The notes under the pieces were generated by a model, which was not told where the DNA came from, made no database searches, and saw only the letters and a list, made by a program, of their open reading frames with translations. 64,000 bases of DNA from Paenibacillus sp. PCH8 (GTDB lineage Bacteria; Bacillota; Bacilli; Paenibacillales; Paenibacillaceae): NCBI RefSeq assembly GCF_002968835.1, contig NZ_PKQK01000004.1:248001-312000 (forward strand), given 5' to 3'. The position numbers were made by a program, and so were the translations under genes. Every line of letters starts with the position of its first letter. Position 1 is the first letter of the stretch. Positions 54,000-63,528 of this stretch are shown piece after piece.

Positions 54000-55766
54000 T
54001 TACGGATTCTTAATCCACAGTTGGGAGATGTCCATATAACCGAATTCCGCTGTCTGCATACCGAAGATGCTCTGATCCAGCTCAGCCTGTTTGTTCATGT
54101 GACAGCCATGCAAGATCCAGCAGTGATCACGCAGTAAGGCTTCTGCTTCATCCAGAAGCGCCGTACGGTCTGCCTGATAGAGCTGGGCGAAATGATCCAG
54201 TTTGTCATCCAATAGGGATTGGAAAGCAGGAGACATGCATATATGAAAATGATTGGACACGTTTTTGAAAAAATGAATCATACCGTACTGCCAGTCTTCC
54301 TCCAGTATCTCTTCAGCCAAAATCAATTGCGCGTTCGTCGTTTCCTCCGTGTTGAAATAATCCACAACAGCCTGCATGCTGATGTTCAGACCGATAGACT
54401 GCGCACGACATTGGAGCCATTCCGCAACTTCTGAATCCTTATTCTGTTTATAGGATAATGTTATTGGTTCGCCTTGATAGCCACAGCTATGCAGTAATTC
54501 GCGAGCATGTTCAAGAGAGGTGGCGCTCCAGTCCTGGGATGCACTTCTCCAGGGCAGGAAGCTGTAGGCTGGTGTGATCCGATTCCCGCCGAGATCTCTG
54601 ACAAGGGCAACCGAATCATAGACGATACGCAGTGCTTGTCGAAATTGGAGGTGATGATGGATGCCTTTCTTGCGAAAGTTAAACAGCATATACTGACAAC
54701 CCAGCGCCGGATAATTGATACTGTTGGTGTGATCACAGTCTGTTGCCAGGCTCAATCGATCTGTGCCCGGTAGCTCATAGTAGCGATCATTCGGACTCAG
54801 GTCGGGCACGAACCAGAAATGGACTTGATCCAGATGCGGACGGATGCCGTAGTATGCATCGAAAGCGGCAAGCTCCAGCACATCTTCATTCTGCTCTGTG
54901 ATCTGAAAGGGACCAGTACCCATCAAGGTATGGGCTCCATTGTAGTCGTAGGGCAGGATTGTCATTCGAATGCAACTGAATAGATGCAAGAAGAAGCGAT
55001 TGGGACGATGTAGAACAAACTTGATGCAGTAATCGCCAGCAACTTCCGCACGTTCAATGTCACGATACAACCATATGGACGGACTATCCATTTCGATCAA
55101 TCGTTGTAACGTAGCTTGTACATCCCGTGACGTCATAACTCGACCATTGTGGAAACGTATACCTTTGCGGAGATAGAAGATCCACATACGATGATCCTCA
55201 CTGCATTCCCACATATGGGCCAATGCGGGTCGGAAGGATTCGGTCTTGGCATCATACGTAATTAAAGTATTACAGACCTGCCCCAGAAGATAGGTTTCAA
55301 ATGCAGTATATACGAACGCGGGGTCCAAATCGCCCAGTCGGCGTGACCTCATGATACGCAGGATATCCTGACCAGAGGCCGTTTCATTCTGGCTGTGAAA
55401 CCCCATCTGTTGATGGAGGGAGAACATGAGCTGTTCCCGCAACGTATTATCCATCTGAATGGTTCCAATCAGTTCAATGGCATCTTTCATTTTGCCTTTA
55501 CCCAGGAGATCCGTAAAACTAGCTTCCAGTGCTTCATTCATACTGCGCAGCATGGTTAGCTCTGAATGGTGTCCCCGACCACGGCCGGGTTGCCAGTGAA
55601 TGAAGCCTTGTTCCTCGAGTTTTCTCAGAATGAATTTGACATTACGAGGGGTGCAGCACAAGGCGGCGGACAGGCTGTCGATCGTTACGGCTACAGGTTC
55701 ATGAAGCTTGAAAGACAGTTCTTCGGCCCCGGCGAGTCTTATAAAGTGTGTATGTATGGTATCCAT
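54000..55766 (-). CDS. SgrR-like regulator: winged helix fused to a solute-binding domain
   Basis: The protein (588 residues from ATG 55766) has an N-terminal helix-turn-helix (about 15-75, VTIDSLSAALCCTPRNVKFI then LEEQGFIHWQPGRG) and an SBP_bac_5-type domain (about 165-560, WIFYLRKGIRFHNGRVMTSR, MGTGPFQI). This is the SgrR architecture: a cytoplasmic regulator that senses a small molecule through a peptide-binding-protein fold. It is divergent from an MFS gene, as sgrR is beside setA in enterics. GGAGG ten bases upstream supports 55766 over ATG 55772. Its ligand here is unknown. Confidence 0.85.
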   Translation of the reverse strand: MDTIHTHFIRLAGAEELSFKLHEPVAVTIDSLSAALCCTPRNVKFILRKLEEQGFIHWQPGRGRGHHSELTMLRSMNEALEASFTDLLGKGKMKDAIELIGTIQMDNTLREQLMFSLHQQMGFHSQNETASGQDILRIMRSRRLGDLDPAFVYTAFETYLLGQVCNTLITYDAKTESFRPALAHMWECSEDHRMWIFYLRKGIRFHNGRVMTSRDVQATLQRLIEMDSPSIWLYRDIERAEVAGDYCIKFVLHRPNRFFLHLFSCIRMTILPYDYNGAHTLMGTGPFQITEQNEDVLELAAFDAYYGIRPHLDQVHFWFVPDLSPNDRYYELPGTDRLSLATDCDHTNSINYPALGCQYMLFNFRKKGIHHHLQFRQALRIVYDSVALVRDLGGNRITPAYSFLPWRSASQDWSATSLEHARELLHSCGYQGEPITLSYKQNKDSEVAEWLQCRAQSIGLNISMQAVVDYFNTEETTNAQLILAEEILEEDWQYGMIHFFKNVSNHFHICMSPAFQSLLDDKLDHFAQLYQADRTALLDEAEALLRDHCWILHGCHMNKQAELDQSIFGMQTAEFGYMDISQLWIKNP

Positions 55767-55861
55767 TATCATGACTCCTCCAATAAAGGTGAAAAGTGCG
55801 ATCATATGTTTACACTTTTACTTCCCCCTTTTATCCTTACAATTATACATTAGTAGAGGTT

Positions 55862-56062
55862 GTTCAAAAAGTCCGCTTTTGATTACGAAAGATGCCTAGC
55901 GACATCATCAGCATCGAATATGGAATTCAGCCGAAATGTCCGTTGCTCACGTAGTTTTCCTACGCTCCGCTACTCCATTTCTAGCTTCATCCCATCTTCT
56001 TGGTACTGAAAACCGGACTTTTTGAACATGCATTAGTAGAGGTAGTTCAAAAAGTCCGCTTT
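55862..56062. repeat. Family C inverted-repeat element (166 bp) plus an extra end copy
   Basis: GTTCAAAAAGTCCG (55862-55875) and CGGACTTTTTGAAC (56014-56027) are perfect 14-bp inverted ends of a 166 bp element without coding capacity. A second copy of the left end with its flank (TTAGTAGAGGTNGTTCAAAA) recurs at 56034-56062. It fills the space between the SgrR-like gene and the MFS gene and probably contains or displaces part of their control region. Confidence 0.7.
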
Positions 56063-56093
56063 GAAGCATTTAGAATGAATAGGAGAAGTTCGT

Positions 56094-57329
56094 ATGAAGC
56101 AATATCTTAGGCAAATTCACCCCTTGGCATGGACGATCATTATCGGAACCATGTTTGGACGTCTTGTGACGTCAATGAGTATCCCATTTCTATCCATCTA
56201 TCTGACACGTGTATTGGAGGCTACCCCTACACAGACCGGAATTACCGTTGCGGTGAGTTCGCTGGCAGGTGTAATGGTTAGCTTCTACGGAGGTTATATC
56301 TCGGACCGGATTGGCCGCAAGATTGTGATGTTAATCTCGGTATTTAGCTGGGCAGGTGTGTTTTTCATATTTTCGGCAGCGGAACATCTATGGGTGTTCT
56401 TTGTTGCCAACACGCTAAACGGATTATGCCGTGCTGTATTTGAGCCCACCTCAAGAGCGCTCCTATCCGACATTACTTCTCCACAGAACAAATTGTTGGT
56501 GTTCAACCTCCGATATGCTGCGATTAATCTTGGTGTGGTCTTTGGGCCGATTATCGGCTTTCAGCTGGGATCATCTGAATCGACGTTCCCGTTTGTGATT
56601 TCCGGAATGGTATACATCGCATATGGACTTGTATTATTTCTGCAATTCAAGCTACAGCATGCCAATCTGCCTGAGCGTCACCAGGCAACCGCACCACGTT
56701 TGAGAGAAGCACTGATGACCACCGGTCGCGACAGGGTATTTCTGCCGGTGTTGATTGGTACCACATTTTGTGTGCTTGGTTATGGGCACTTCAGCTCAAC
56801 GTTGGCACAGTATCTGGCGAGAAGTCCGATCTTTGAGAATGGGAGCCAGATGTTCTCGTACATGCTTTCCCTCAATGCGGTGACCGTACTGATTATTCAG
56901 TATCCACTGGTGCGAACCTTCCGTAATGTTCCACCGTTGGTGCCTCTGATTCTGGGAAACCTGCTGGTCGCAACCAGCTTGTTGATGGTCGGATTCGCCG
57001 AAGGTGTTCTCATGATGATGATGAGTGTCATACTATTTACCATTGGGGAAGTGCTGCTGTTCACAATGATGGATATGCTCATTGATCGGATTGCGAAGCC
57101 GGAATGGAAGGGAACGTATTTCGGGACCATCGGTTTCAATAATATCGGTAGTGTCATTGCTCCTGTCATGGGAGGGTTGCTGTTAAGTCAATTTGGAGCG
57201 GAGAATGGACTTGCCGTCTTTGTACCGATTGCGCTGATGACTGCGCTAGGAGTGCCTTTTCTTCTTATAGCACATAGACGTCTTGTCGCCAGAGAGAAGC
57301 AAACAGAGCATTCATTAATGAGTATATAG
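56094..57329 (+). CDS. MFS transporter
   Basis: The 411-residue protein has about 12 membrane segments and the MFS loop motif GGYISDRIGRKIVM between segments 2 and 3. The type resembles drug or sugar efflux proteins of the major facilitator superfamily. It is divergent from the SgrR-like gene, which likely controls it. By analogy with SetA, export of a sugar or analogue is possible; substrate is not shown by sequence. Confidence 0.87.
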   Translation: MKQYLRQIHPLAWTIIIGTMFGRLVTSMSIPFLSIYLTRVLEATPTQTGITVAVSSLAGVMVSFYGGYISDRIGRKIVMLISVFSWAGVFFIFSAAEHLWVFFVANTLNGLCRAVFEPTSRALLSDITSPQNKLLVFNLRYAAINLGVVFGPIIGFQLGSSESTFPFVISGMVYIAYGLVLFLQFKLQHANLPERHQATAPRLREALMTTGRDRVFLPVLIGTTFCVLGYGHFSSTLAQYLARSPIFENGSQMFSYMLSLNAVTVLIIQYPLVRTFRNVPPLVPLILGNLLVATSLLMVGFAEGVLMMMMSVILFTIGEVLLFTMMDMLIDRIAKPEWKGTYFGTIGFNNIGSVIAPVMGGLLLSQFGAENGLAVFVPIALMTALGVPFLLIAHRRLVAREKQTEHSLMSI

Positions 57330-57384
57330 CGGAAACTTTAAAGGTTAATGACATGAATTAAATAACAAATCAGTTAATATTATC

Positions 57385-57683
57385 TTGACGGATGTGGAAC
57401 AAGCGAATACAATAAACAACAAATATGTGAAACGGGTGGGATGATGGTTATGTTCATGGCAGAGCAGTTTCTGAATCGATAACTGAATACGCATGAGCAT
57501 AGTGACACGAATCCAATTTTGTTGAAATGATCGCGTTGGGACAGTCATGTTTGTGCACCCCTGTCGTGAACGCTCATCATTAGTGCGATGCAGAGGAGAG
57601 TTTCGGGAATGCCTGGCATATTTCCCCAGCTATCTTATGATTATAAGCTGTAGATGAACATTAGTTCATCTATGGCTTTTTTG
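57385..57683 (+). promoter_or_regulatory. Promoter and about 265-nt leader ending in a terminator
   Basis: TTGACG (57385-57390) and TACAAT (57408-57413) are 17 bp apart. The transcript would run through about 230 structured-looking bases, including a possible 13-codon leader frame from ATG 57441, into a strong terminator: AAGCTGTAGATGAAC with GTTCATCTATGGCTT (57645-57678) and a T-run. This is the form of an attenuated leader, but no riboswitch class was recognised. Only a 25-codon frame (ATG 57772) follows before the family A element. Confidence 0.55.
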
Positions 57684-57881
57684 CATGCATTCCACCAATC
57701 TGTTCACATGGAAAGGAGCGTTTGGAGCGTTGTTTTATAATACCAGAATGTAAAAGAAGGAGAATGTACAATGGTCAATACACATTGTAAACATCAATCA
57801 TGGATGGTCAATGCGAATTTTAATGAAATTATGTATGACTCATCTTAGTGGTCGAAACGGAATTCAAAAATACAGAACAAC

Positions 57882-58072
57882 TATATAAAACGAACTTAAT
57901 AATTACACGAGAACGGAGAGGACAGAAATAACATGAAGAAGCTTAGCGCTCGCCTTTATCACCGGATTTTCCCTTATAGAAAAGGGATCAAAAAAATCTG
58001 GGGATAACAGCGATCGAAAGGTTATTCTGTCATCGTAGTTACAGTGTAATGTTCTTTAGTTCATTTTATATA
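57882..58072 (+). mobile_element. Family A MITE-like element, copy 3 (191 bp)
   Basis: The ends TATATAAAACGAACT and AGTTCATTTTATATA are inverted repeats with one mismatch. The interior matches copy 2 (CGCCTTTATCACCGGATTTT, GGGGATAACAGCGATCG) but lacks about 37 bases that form the internal hairpin there. It ends 5 bases before the open frame of the truncated ABC gene. Confidence 0.75.
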
Positions 58073-58077
58073 AATAA

Positions 58078-59154
58078 ACCGATGAAGAGGTGGGGCCTGT
58101 GCCCAAAACAGAGAAAAGCTCCATGTCGTGGCTGCTGCGGGTTATTCCCTGGAATACCACGGTAGTTTTGTTCGCTCTGGCAGTCACTGCAGTGCTCTTG
58201 CTGGGTGTACATTACTATATGGAAGGTCTAATCAGTATCGGAACTTTATTTCTGATCTACCAATACACGCAGATGCTGAATGATCCCATTGAGATGCTTG
58301 GAGATCAGGTGCAGGAGTTCCAAAAAGCAAAATCCGGTATGCTTCGCTCCAGAGAGCTGCTGTCCATGCGAAGTGAGATTGAAGAAGGGAAAGAGGAGCA
58401 ATTGCCTCAAGGCCCGCTAGGTCTGGAATTCAGCCAGGTTCACTTCAGTTATAACCCGGATAAACCCGTATTGCAGGACATTAATTTTACGATTAAACCA
58501 GGTGAACGTCTCGGTATCATTGGGCGAACCGGTAGCGGCAAATCGAGTCTCAGTCGCGTTCTCCTTCGCCTGTATAATCTCGATCGCGGCACGATCCGTG
58601 TAGGTGGAACAGATATTACGGAGCTTTCTTTACAAGCGCTCTATCGTCGGGTGGGCATGGTAACACAGGATGTGCAGCTGTTTGATGGCACACTGCGTGA
58701 CAACCTGACCCTGTTCAATTCGGATGTCTCAGACCACATGATTAAGGAGACCACAGACCGACTTGGACTCAGTCAATGGATTGATTCCCAGCCTCAAGGG
58801 CTCGATACGTATCTGGCAGCCGGTGGAGCTTCATTGTCGGCAGGGGAAGCACAGTTGTTTGCCTTAACCCGCGTATTCTTGACCGAACCGAGTCTGGTTA
58901 TTCTGGATGAGCCTTCGTCGCGTCTGGATGCTGCGACAGAAGGTATGTTGCAATCTGCGATTGACCAGTTAATGAAACAATCTACCGGAGTCATTATTGC
59001 TCACCGACTGGCTACGCTGGAGAAAGTAGACCGGATTATGGTGCTCGGGGATGGCAAGGTACTGGAATTTGGAGCGAGAGAAGAACTTGCCAGTAACCCG
59101 GCATCGCACTATGCCAGACTGCTCATTACAGGCCGAGAGGAGGAATTGGCATGA
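58078..59154 (+). pseudogene. ABC exporter half-transporter truncated at its 5' end
   Basis: The frame is open from 58078 (stop at 58075) and encodes about 358 residues: the last two membrane segments (VLFALAVTAVLLLGVHYYME, IGTLFLIYQYTQM) and a complete ATPase with GRTGSGKSS, LSAGEAQLF in place of the usual signature, VILDEPSSRLD and IAHRLAT. Normal half-transporters have six segments and about 580 residues, so about 230 are missing. The homology stops next to the end of the family A element. GTG 58090 could start translation, but the product would lack most of the membrane domain. Confidence 0.75.
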
Positions 59155-60920
59155 CTGTAGCAGGATTTATAGGCCGTTTGTTTCGATTCAGGCCATTCTT
59201 GTTTGTAATCAATGGATTGTTATGGTGTATATTTCATTCCTTGCCGTTAGCTATTGGCATCGGGATGCAGTGGTTTTTTGATCGGACGACAGCGGGTTCA
59301 AATGACTATATGTGGCTCGCTGTGCCGCTCATCTTTATTGCTTTGGTCCGAATGGCAAGGGTGGGCACCTTTTTTGTAGCCTTCTATGCATGGGTTACGT
59401 ATCTGTATCATGTTCAGGCGATTTTGCGAACCAACATGCTCGCAGGGATCATGCGCTGGCCTGGGCGTAATCTTCCGGCTTCACCAGGGGAGGCGATGAG
59501 TCGCTTTCGGGATGATGTGGATGAAGTCGTGGAGTATGTAGAATCATGGGTGGATTTCTGGGGACGGCTCGTATTTGCTGTCGTGTCCATCATCATTATG
59601 GCGAACATCAATTGGCAGATCACCATGGTCGCCGTATTACCATTGGTGGTCGTGACCTTGCTCAACAATCTGTCGGGGAATCGTGCTCGGAAGTATGCGC
59701 AAGTTAATCGCGAAGCGACTGGGCGAATTACGAGTTTTATTGCGGAGACGTTTGGAGCCGTTCAAGCCCTGAAACTGGGTCAGGCCGAAGAGAATGTCTC
59801 TACGCGATTTAATCAGTTGAATGAAGATCGTCGCCAGGCTGCACTTCGAGACAATCTGTTCAAGCAGTGGATGAGATCATTGAATCAGCATGTTCTAAGT
59901 ATCTGTACCGGATTGATTCTACTGATGTGTGCCGCTGAGATGAAAGCAGGGAACTTTACGGTCGGTGATTTTGCCTTATTCACCAGTTACCTGGCCAATA
60001 TCGGATTTAGCATCTCATTATTCGGTTATATGGTGTTTCAGCACAAAAGGCTCAAAGTATCCTATGATCGTATGCGTAAGCTATTTCGCCCAGGGGAAGA
60101 AGATCAGATCATGGATTCGAGAGAAATCTATCTGTATGATGATCCACCGGAGCTTGTAAGTGAACCGAGAGACCCCAAGGAGAAATTGCAATCTCTCGAG
60201 GTGAATAATCTGACGTATCAATATCCGAATTCTACAAATGGCATACAAGAGATCAGTTTCCGTCTGAAACGTGGACAATTTCTAGTCATTACGGGACGGA
60301 TCGGATCAGGCAAATCCACACTTGTACGAACACTTCTAGGACTGTTGCCCAAGCAGAATGGAGATATTCTCTGGAATGGAGAAGCCGTTGATCCGGCCAC
60401 GTTCCTGATGCCACCTAGAGCAGCGTATACCCCACAAGTGCCTAGATTATTCAGCGATACGCTGAAAGAAAATATAGTACAGGGCAAGCAGGGGAACATC
60501 GAGCAAGCTCTTGAAAAAGCCATTCGTCTGGCTGTGATGGAAAAGGATATCTCGCATCTGGATCAGGGGCTTGAGACCTCAGTTGGTCCCAGAGGGGTGA
60601 TGCTGTCAGGCGGTCAGATTCAACGTGCGGCTACAGGACGCATGTTAATGACGGAGGCGGACCTGTTTATCTTTGACGATCTGTCCAGTGCACTGGATGT
60701 GGAGACAGAACAACAAGTATGGGAAGGATTGTTCCAAGAACCGGATGTCACCTGTATTGCGGTGTCTCACCGTAGGGCAGCACTTTCCAGAGCAGATCAT
60801 ATTATCGTTATGAAAGATGGACGCATTGAAGCGGAGGGAAGCTTGGTTGAATTGCTTGCCACCAATGAAGAGATGCAACTGTTGTGGCAAGGAGAGCAAA
60901 CCCCTGCCAAAGTCGGATAG
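59151..60920 (+). CDS. ABC exporter half-transporter, membrane and ATPase domains
   Basis: The 589-residue protein has six membrane segments (about 1-310) and an ATPase domain: Walker A GRIGSGKST (near residue 383), Q-loop YTPQVPRLF, signature MLSGGQIQR, Walker B LFIFDDLSSALD and the switch His in AVSHRRAAL. The Asp-Asp in Walker B in place of Asp-Glu marks a probably degenerate or low-activity site, common in heterodimeric exporters. It overlaps the truncated gene by ATGA, so the pair was a heterodimer. With its partner truncated, function is doubtful. Confidence 0.87.
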   Translation: MTVAGFIGRLFRFRPFLFVINGLLWCIFHSLPLAIGIGMQWFFDRTTAGSNDYMWLAVPLIFIALVRMARVGTFFVAFYAWVTYLYHVQAILRTNMLAGIMRWPGRNLPASPGEAMSRFRDDVDEVVEYVESWVDFWGRLVFAVVSIIIMANINWQITMVAVLPLVVVTLLNNLSGNRARKYAQVNREATGRITSFIAETFGAVQALKLGQAEENVSTRFNQLNEDRRQAALRDNLFKQWMRSLNQHVLSICTGLILLMCAAEMKAGNFTVGDFALFTSYLANIGFSISLFGYMVFQHKRLKVSYDRMRKLFRPGEEDQIMDSREIYLYDDPPELVSEPRDPKEKLQSLEVNNLTYQYPNSTNGIQEISFRLKRGQFLVITGRIGSGKSTLVRTLLGLLPKQNGDILWNGEAVDPATFLMPPRAAYTPQVPRLFSDTLKENIVQGKQGNIEQALEKAIRLAVMEKDISHLDQGLETSVGPRGVMLSGGQIQRAATGRMLMTEADLFIFDDLSSALDVETEQQVWEGLFQEPDVTCIAVSHRRAALSRADHIIVMKDGRIEAEGSLVELLATNEEMQLLWQGEQTPAKVG

Positions 60921-60968
60921 CTGTTGAATGTAGAAAAGAAAGACAATAAACAACAATGTAAAACGAAA

Positions 60969-61018
60969 AAAAGCCTTACAGACGACTCTTTGAAAGAGTA
61001 CAGTCTGTAAGGCTTTTG
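60969..61018. terminator. Terminator between converging genes
   Basis: A perfect 15-bp outer stem AAAAGCCTTACAGAC with GTCTGTAAGGCTTTT, plus inner ACTCTT/AAGAGT pairs. Confidence 0.85.
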
Positions 61019-61049
61019 TCGTTATAACGAGTGGAACGATGAAAAGTTT

Positions 61050-61979
61050 TTATCTCATCATTTGAGCGATCAAAGAATACGCAATGATAACCAGGAAGAT
61101 AATAGTGATATGGTTAATGGAGAAGATAAACATCCGTTTGGACCATTTCTCGGTTTGCTCCCGATCGAAGGTTGCCACACTAAGAATGAGCCAAGCCAAA
61201 GTAACCAGAAATGCCACAATAGCGACCAATGGACTCATCGGCCAGAATAAAAAGCTGGAGATCAATAACAGCACCAGATACACATTCGTCTGGATGTATG
61301 TCCGTCTGATCCCTTTAACTACAGGTAGCATGGGAACACCAGCAGCTTTGTATTCGTCAAAGCGACGAATCGCAATTCCATAGAAGTGAGGCATCTGCCA
61401 CAGGAGCATGGTAACGACTAATGCCCAGATCTCAAAATGTCCGAGTTCCGGAGAAATGGCTGCCCAGCCGATGAGCGGAGGAACCGCACCTGAAAGACTT
61501 CCTACTTCCGTATTGTAAATCGTTGTACGTTTGGTCCACATGGTGTAAGGGAACACGTAGAGCAGCAGACCCAGAATACCAAATACGGCAGCTGAGGGAG
61601 ATGCGATATACAGCATGATACCCCCGATGATCGTAATGGCGATACCCAGGATTAGACCTGACTTGGTATCTACACGTCCGGTAACGGTAGGACGAGTCTT
61701 CGTGCGTTCCATAATCGCATCAATATCACGATCATACAGATTGTTAAACACCCCGGCAGCCCCGATAATGAGGGAAGACCCGATAAAGGAAAGGAAAATC
61801 GGTACAATATTAGCTAATATTGAAGCATTAAATACATATAAAGCCAAACTTAAACCGGCAAACATGGCGATCAGGTTGGACTTGATGATTCCAATTTTGA
61901 TCGTATCGAAGAAAACTTTCGGAATTGAACTGTATTCCAGGCTGATATTGGTCTGTGAACCATTATTCAATGTTTTCAA
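61050..61979 (-). CDS. ctaB: Protoheme IX farnesyltransferase (heme O synthase)
   Basis: The protein (309 residues from TTG 61979) belongs to the UbiA family: NNLYDRDIDAIMERTKTRPT is the first Asp-rich prenyl diphosphate site, FRRFDEYKAAGVPMLPV-like sequence the second, and about nine membrane segments are present. It converts heme B to heme O for terminal oxidases. GGAAGTGAG is seven bases before the TTG; a much longer open frame up to 62105 would give an N-terminus unlike the family. No cytochrome oxidase genes are adjacent, so it is probably a stand-alone copy. Confidence 0.9.
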   Translation of the reverse strand: MKTLNNGSQTNISLEYSSIPKVFFDTIKIGIIKSNLIAMFAGLSLALYVFNASILANIVPIFLSFIGSSLIIGAAGVFNNLYDRDIDAIMERTKTRPTVTGRVDTKSGLILGIAITIIGGIMLYIASPSAAVFGILGLLLYVFPYTMWTKRTTIYNTEVGSLSGAVPPLIGWAAISPELGHFEIWALVVTMLLWQMPHFYGIAIRRFDEYKAAGVPMLPVVKGIRRTYIQTNVYLVLLLISSFLFWPMSPLVAIVAFLVTLAWLILSVATFDREQTEKWSKRMFIFSINHITIIFLVIIAYSLIAQMMR

Positions 61980-62376
61980 ATACTCACTTCCTATATCTAT
62001 ACTTATATAATATGTCGTTATTATAGCATTCAATGCACGATGTGATTTAATTAACGTTTTAGTATTTAAAATAATGTCATTTGATTGTGAACAATTTAAA
62101 AACAAGGTTCTTTTTAATTGTTTAAAAGTAATTTCTGTGTTACAGGAGAGAAATTGCTATCGTTATCTGTTAACAATCTGTTAAATCCGAGAGGAGCATT
62201 GAAAATATCTCTTGTAAAATGTTGCTGATTTGTTTATTGTAGATATAAGATGTCTTTAATAGTCTTGTTTAAAGATTCTTATGAATCTCCGAAAAACCTT
62301 TCATGAAGAAAGAGACGGCGGGGATTATTTTTAAAAACAAATTAGAGATATTAAGTATCTCGAAAGGATGAATAGA
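61980..62376. other. Divergent intergenic region, AT-rich
   Basis: About 400 bases between ctaB and the flavoprotein gene contain no frame with a believable start. Promoters for both directions must lie here, but no element stands out. The minus-strand frame that runs through part of it is rejected as an upstream extension of ctaB. Confidence 0.4.
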
Positions 62377-63306
62377 ATGAATAATAACAATCAACTTCTG
62401 GATGTACTTATAGTGGGAGGGGGACCAGCGGGGCTTAATGCAGCGCTTGTACTTGGCAGGGCCCGTAAGAATGTAGTGGTTATTGACGATGAGAAGCCAC
62501 GTAATTGGGTGACGCAAGAAACTCATGGGTTTCTGACGAGAGATGGGGCCAGTCCGCGTGAGTTCCGCAAAGCAGCCAAGGATCAGATTGCAGCGTACCC
62601 TTCCGTTCATTTTGCATCAGATACGGTAACAGCGATAACAGGTTACGATGGCGATTTTAGGGTCACGACTGCCCTGGGAGCAAGTTATCACACCAAAAAG
62701 ATTTTGTTTGCGGTAGGTAAGAAAGATCTGCCTTTGGATATTAACGGATTAACAGAGGTGTACGGCAAAAGTGCATTTGTGTGTCCGTATTGTGATGGAT
62801 GGGAATTAAAAGACCAGTCGCTTGTCATCATCGTTAATGGCGATAAGGCATTACATATGGCAAAAGTCATATCCGGCTGGACAGATCGTTATACGATCTG
62901 TACGAATGGATCAGATTCCTTAACCGATGAACAGCGTGAAGAGCTGAAGCAGCATAATGTACCTGTATTCGATGCACCCGTTCAATCCATTGACTCAGAA
63001 GAGGGAATGGTAAAGCAAGTTGTACTGAATGACGGTACAGCGATTCCATGCACAGGCATCTTCTTCCAACCCAAACTGTTCACCGGATCAGAACTGCCTA
63101 AGGCCATCGGTTGTGATATTACAGAATCAGGAACGGTTATCGTGGATGAATTTGGCAAAACGTCCGTATCAGGTGTGTACAGTGCTGGAGATGCAGCATC
63201 CGAGTTGTATCAGGCAATCACGGCTGCGTCTCTGGGAGCATTGTCTGCGGTAAGTATAAATAATGAATTGAATTTCGAGAAGTGGGATGAGCCAAGTCAT
63301 CATTAG
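62377..63306 (+). CDS. Thioredoxin-reductase-like NAD(P)/FAD oxidoreductase
   Basis: The protein (309 residues from ATG 62377) has the FAD motif VLIVGGGPAGLNAALVLGRA, a redox pair in VCPYCDGWE, and the late FAD block GVYSAGDAAS. The central NAD(P) site is atypical: IIVNGDKALHMAKVISGW replaces the usual GxGxxA, so it may use its cofactor poorly or have another electron donor. Such proteins reduce thioredoxin-like partners or act as disulfide oxidoreductases. GAAAGGA is nine bases before ATG 62377; ATG 62368 is too close to it. Probably monocistronic. Confidence 0.82.
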   Translation: MNNNNQLLDVLIVGGGPAGLNAALVLGRARKNVVVIDDEKPRNWVTQETHGFLTRDGASPREFRKAAKDQIAAYPSVHFASDTVTAITGYDGDFRVTTALGASYHTKKILFAVGKKDLPLDINGLTEVYGKSAFVCPYCDGWELKDQSLVIIVNGDKALHMAKVISGWTDRYTICTNGSDSLTDEQREELKQHNVPVFDAPVQSIDSEEGMVKQVVLNDGTAIPCTGIFFQPKLFTGSELPKAIGCDITESGTVIVDEFGKTSVSGVYSAGDAASELYQAITAASLGALSAVSINNELNFEKWDEPSHH

Positions 63307-63355
63307 ACCAAATGAATAAGCGTCATAGAACTATAGCGTCTTAGGTTCATACATT

Positions 63356-63385
63356 AGGGGATTGCATATGCAATCCTCTATTTGT
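63356..63385 (+). terminator. Hairpin after the flavoprotein gene
   Basis: AGGGGATTGC-atat-GCAATCCTCT followed by ATTTGTTGTT, a weak to moderate terminator. Confidence 0.5.
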
Positions 63386-63528
63386 TGTTATTCAATCTAA
63401 ACGTTGAACAGTTGAATGAAAGTAATTCAGGTCGAAGAAAATTTGATTTTAAATTAATTTTGGTTTATTGTAATATCAAATGATACAAATTACTATCAAT
63501 TATACAATTATCAAAGGAGAGATCACTT

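Noticed and set aside
57345..57548. 67-codon minus-strand frame
   Set aside because: It covers the sigma-A promoter and leader on the other strand and has no start signal.
61980..62105. N-terminal extension of ctaB from ATG 62105
   Set aside because: The extra 42 residues do not resemble the family, and TTG 61979 has a good ribosome binding site.
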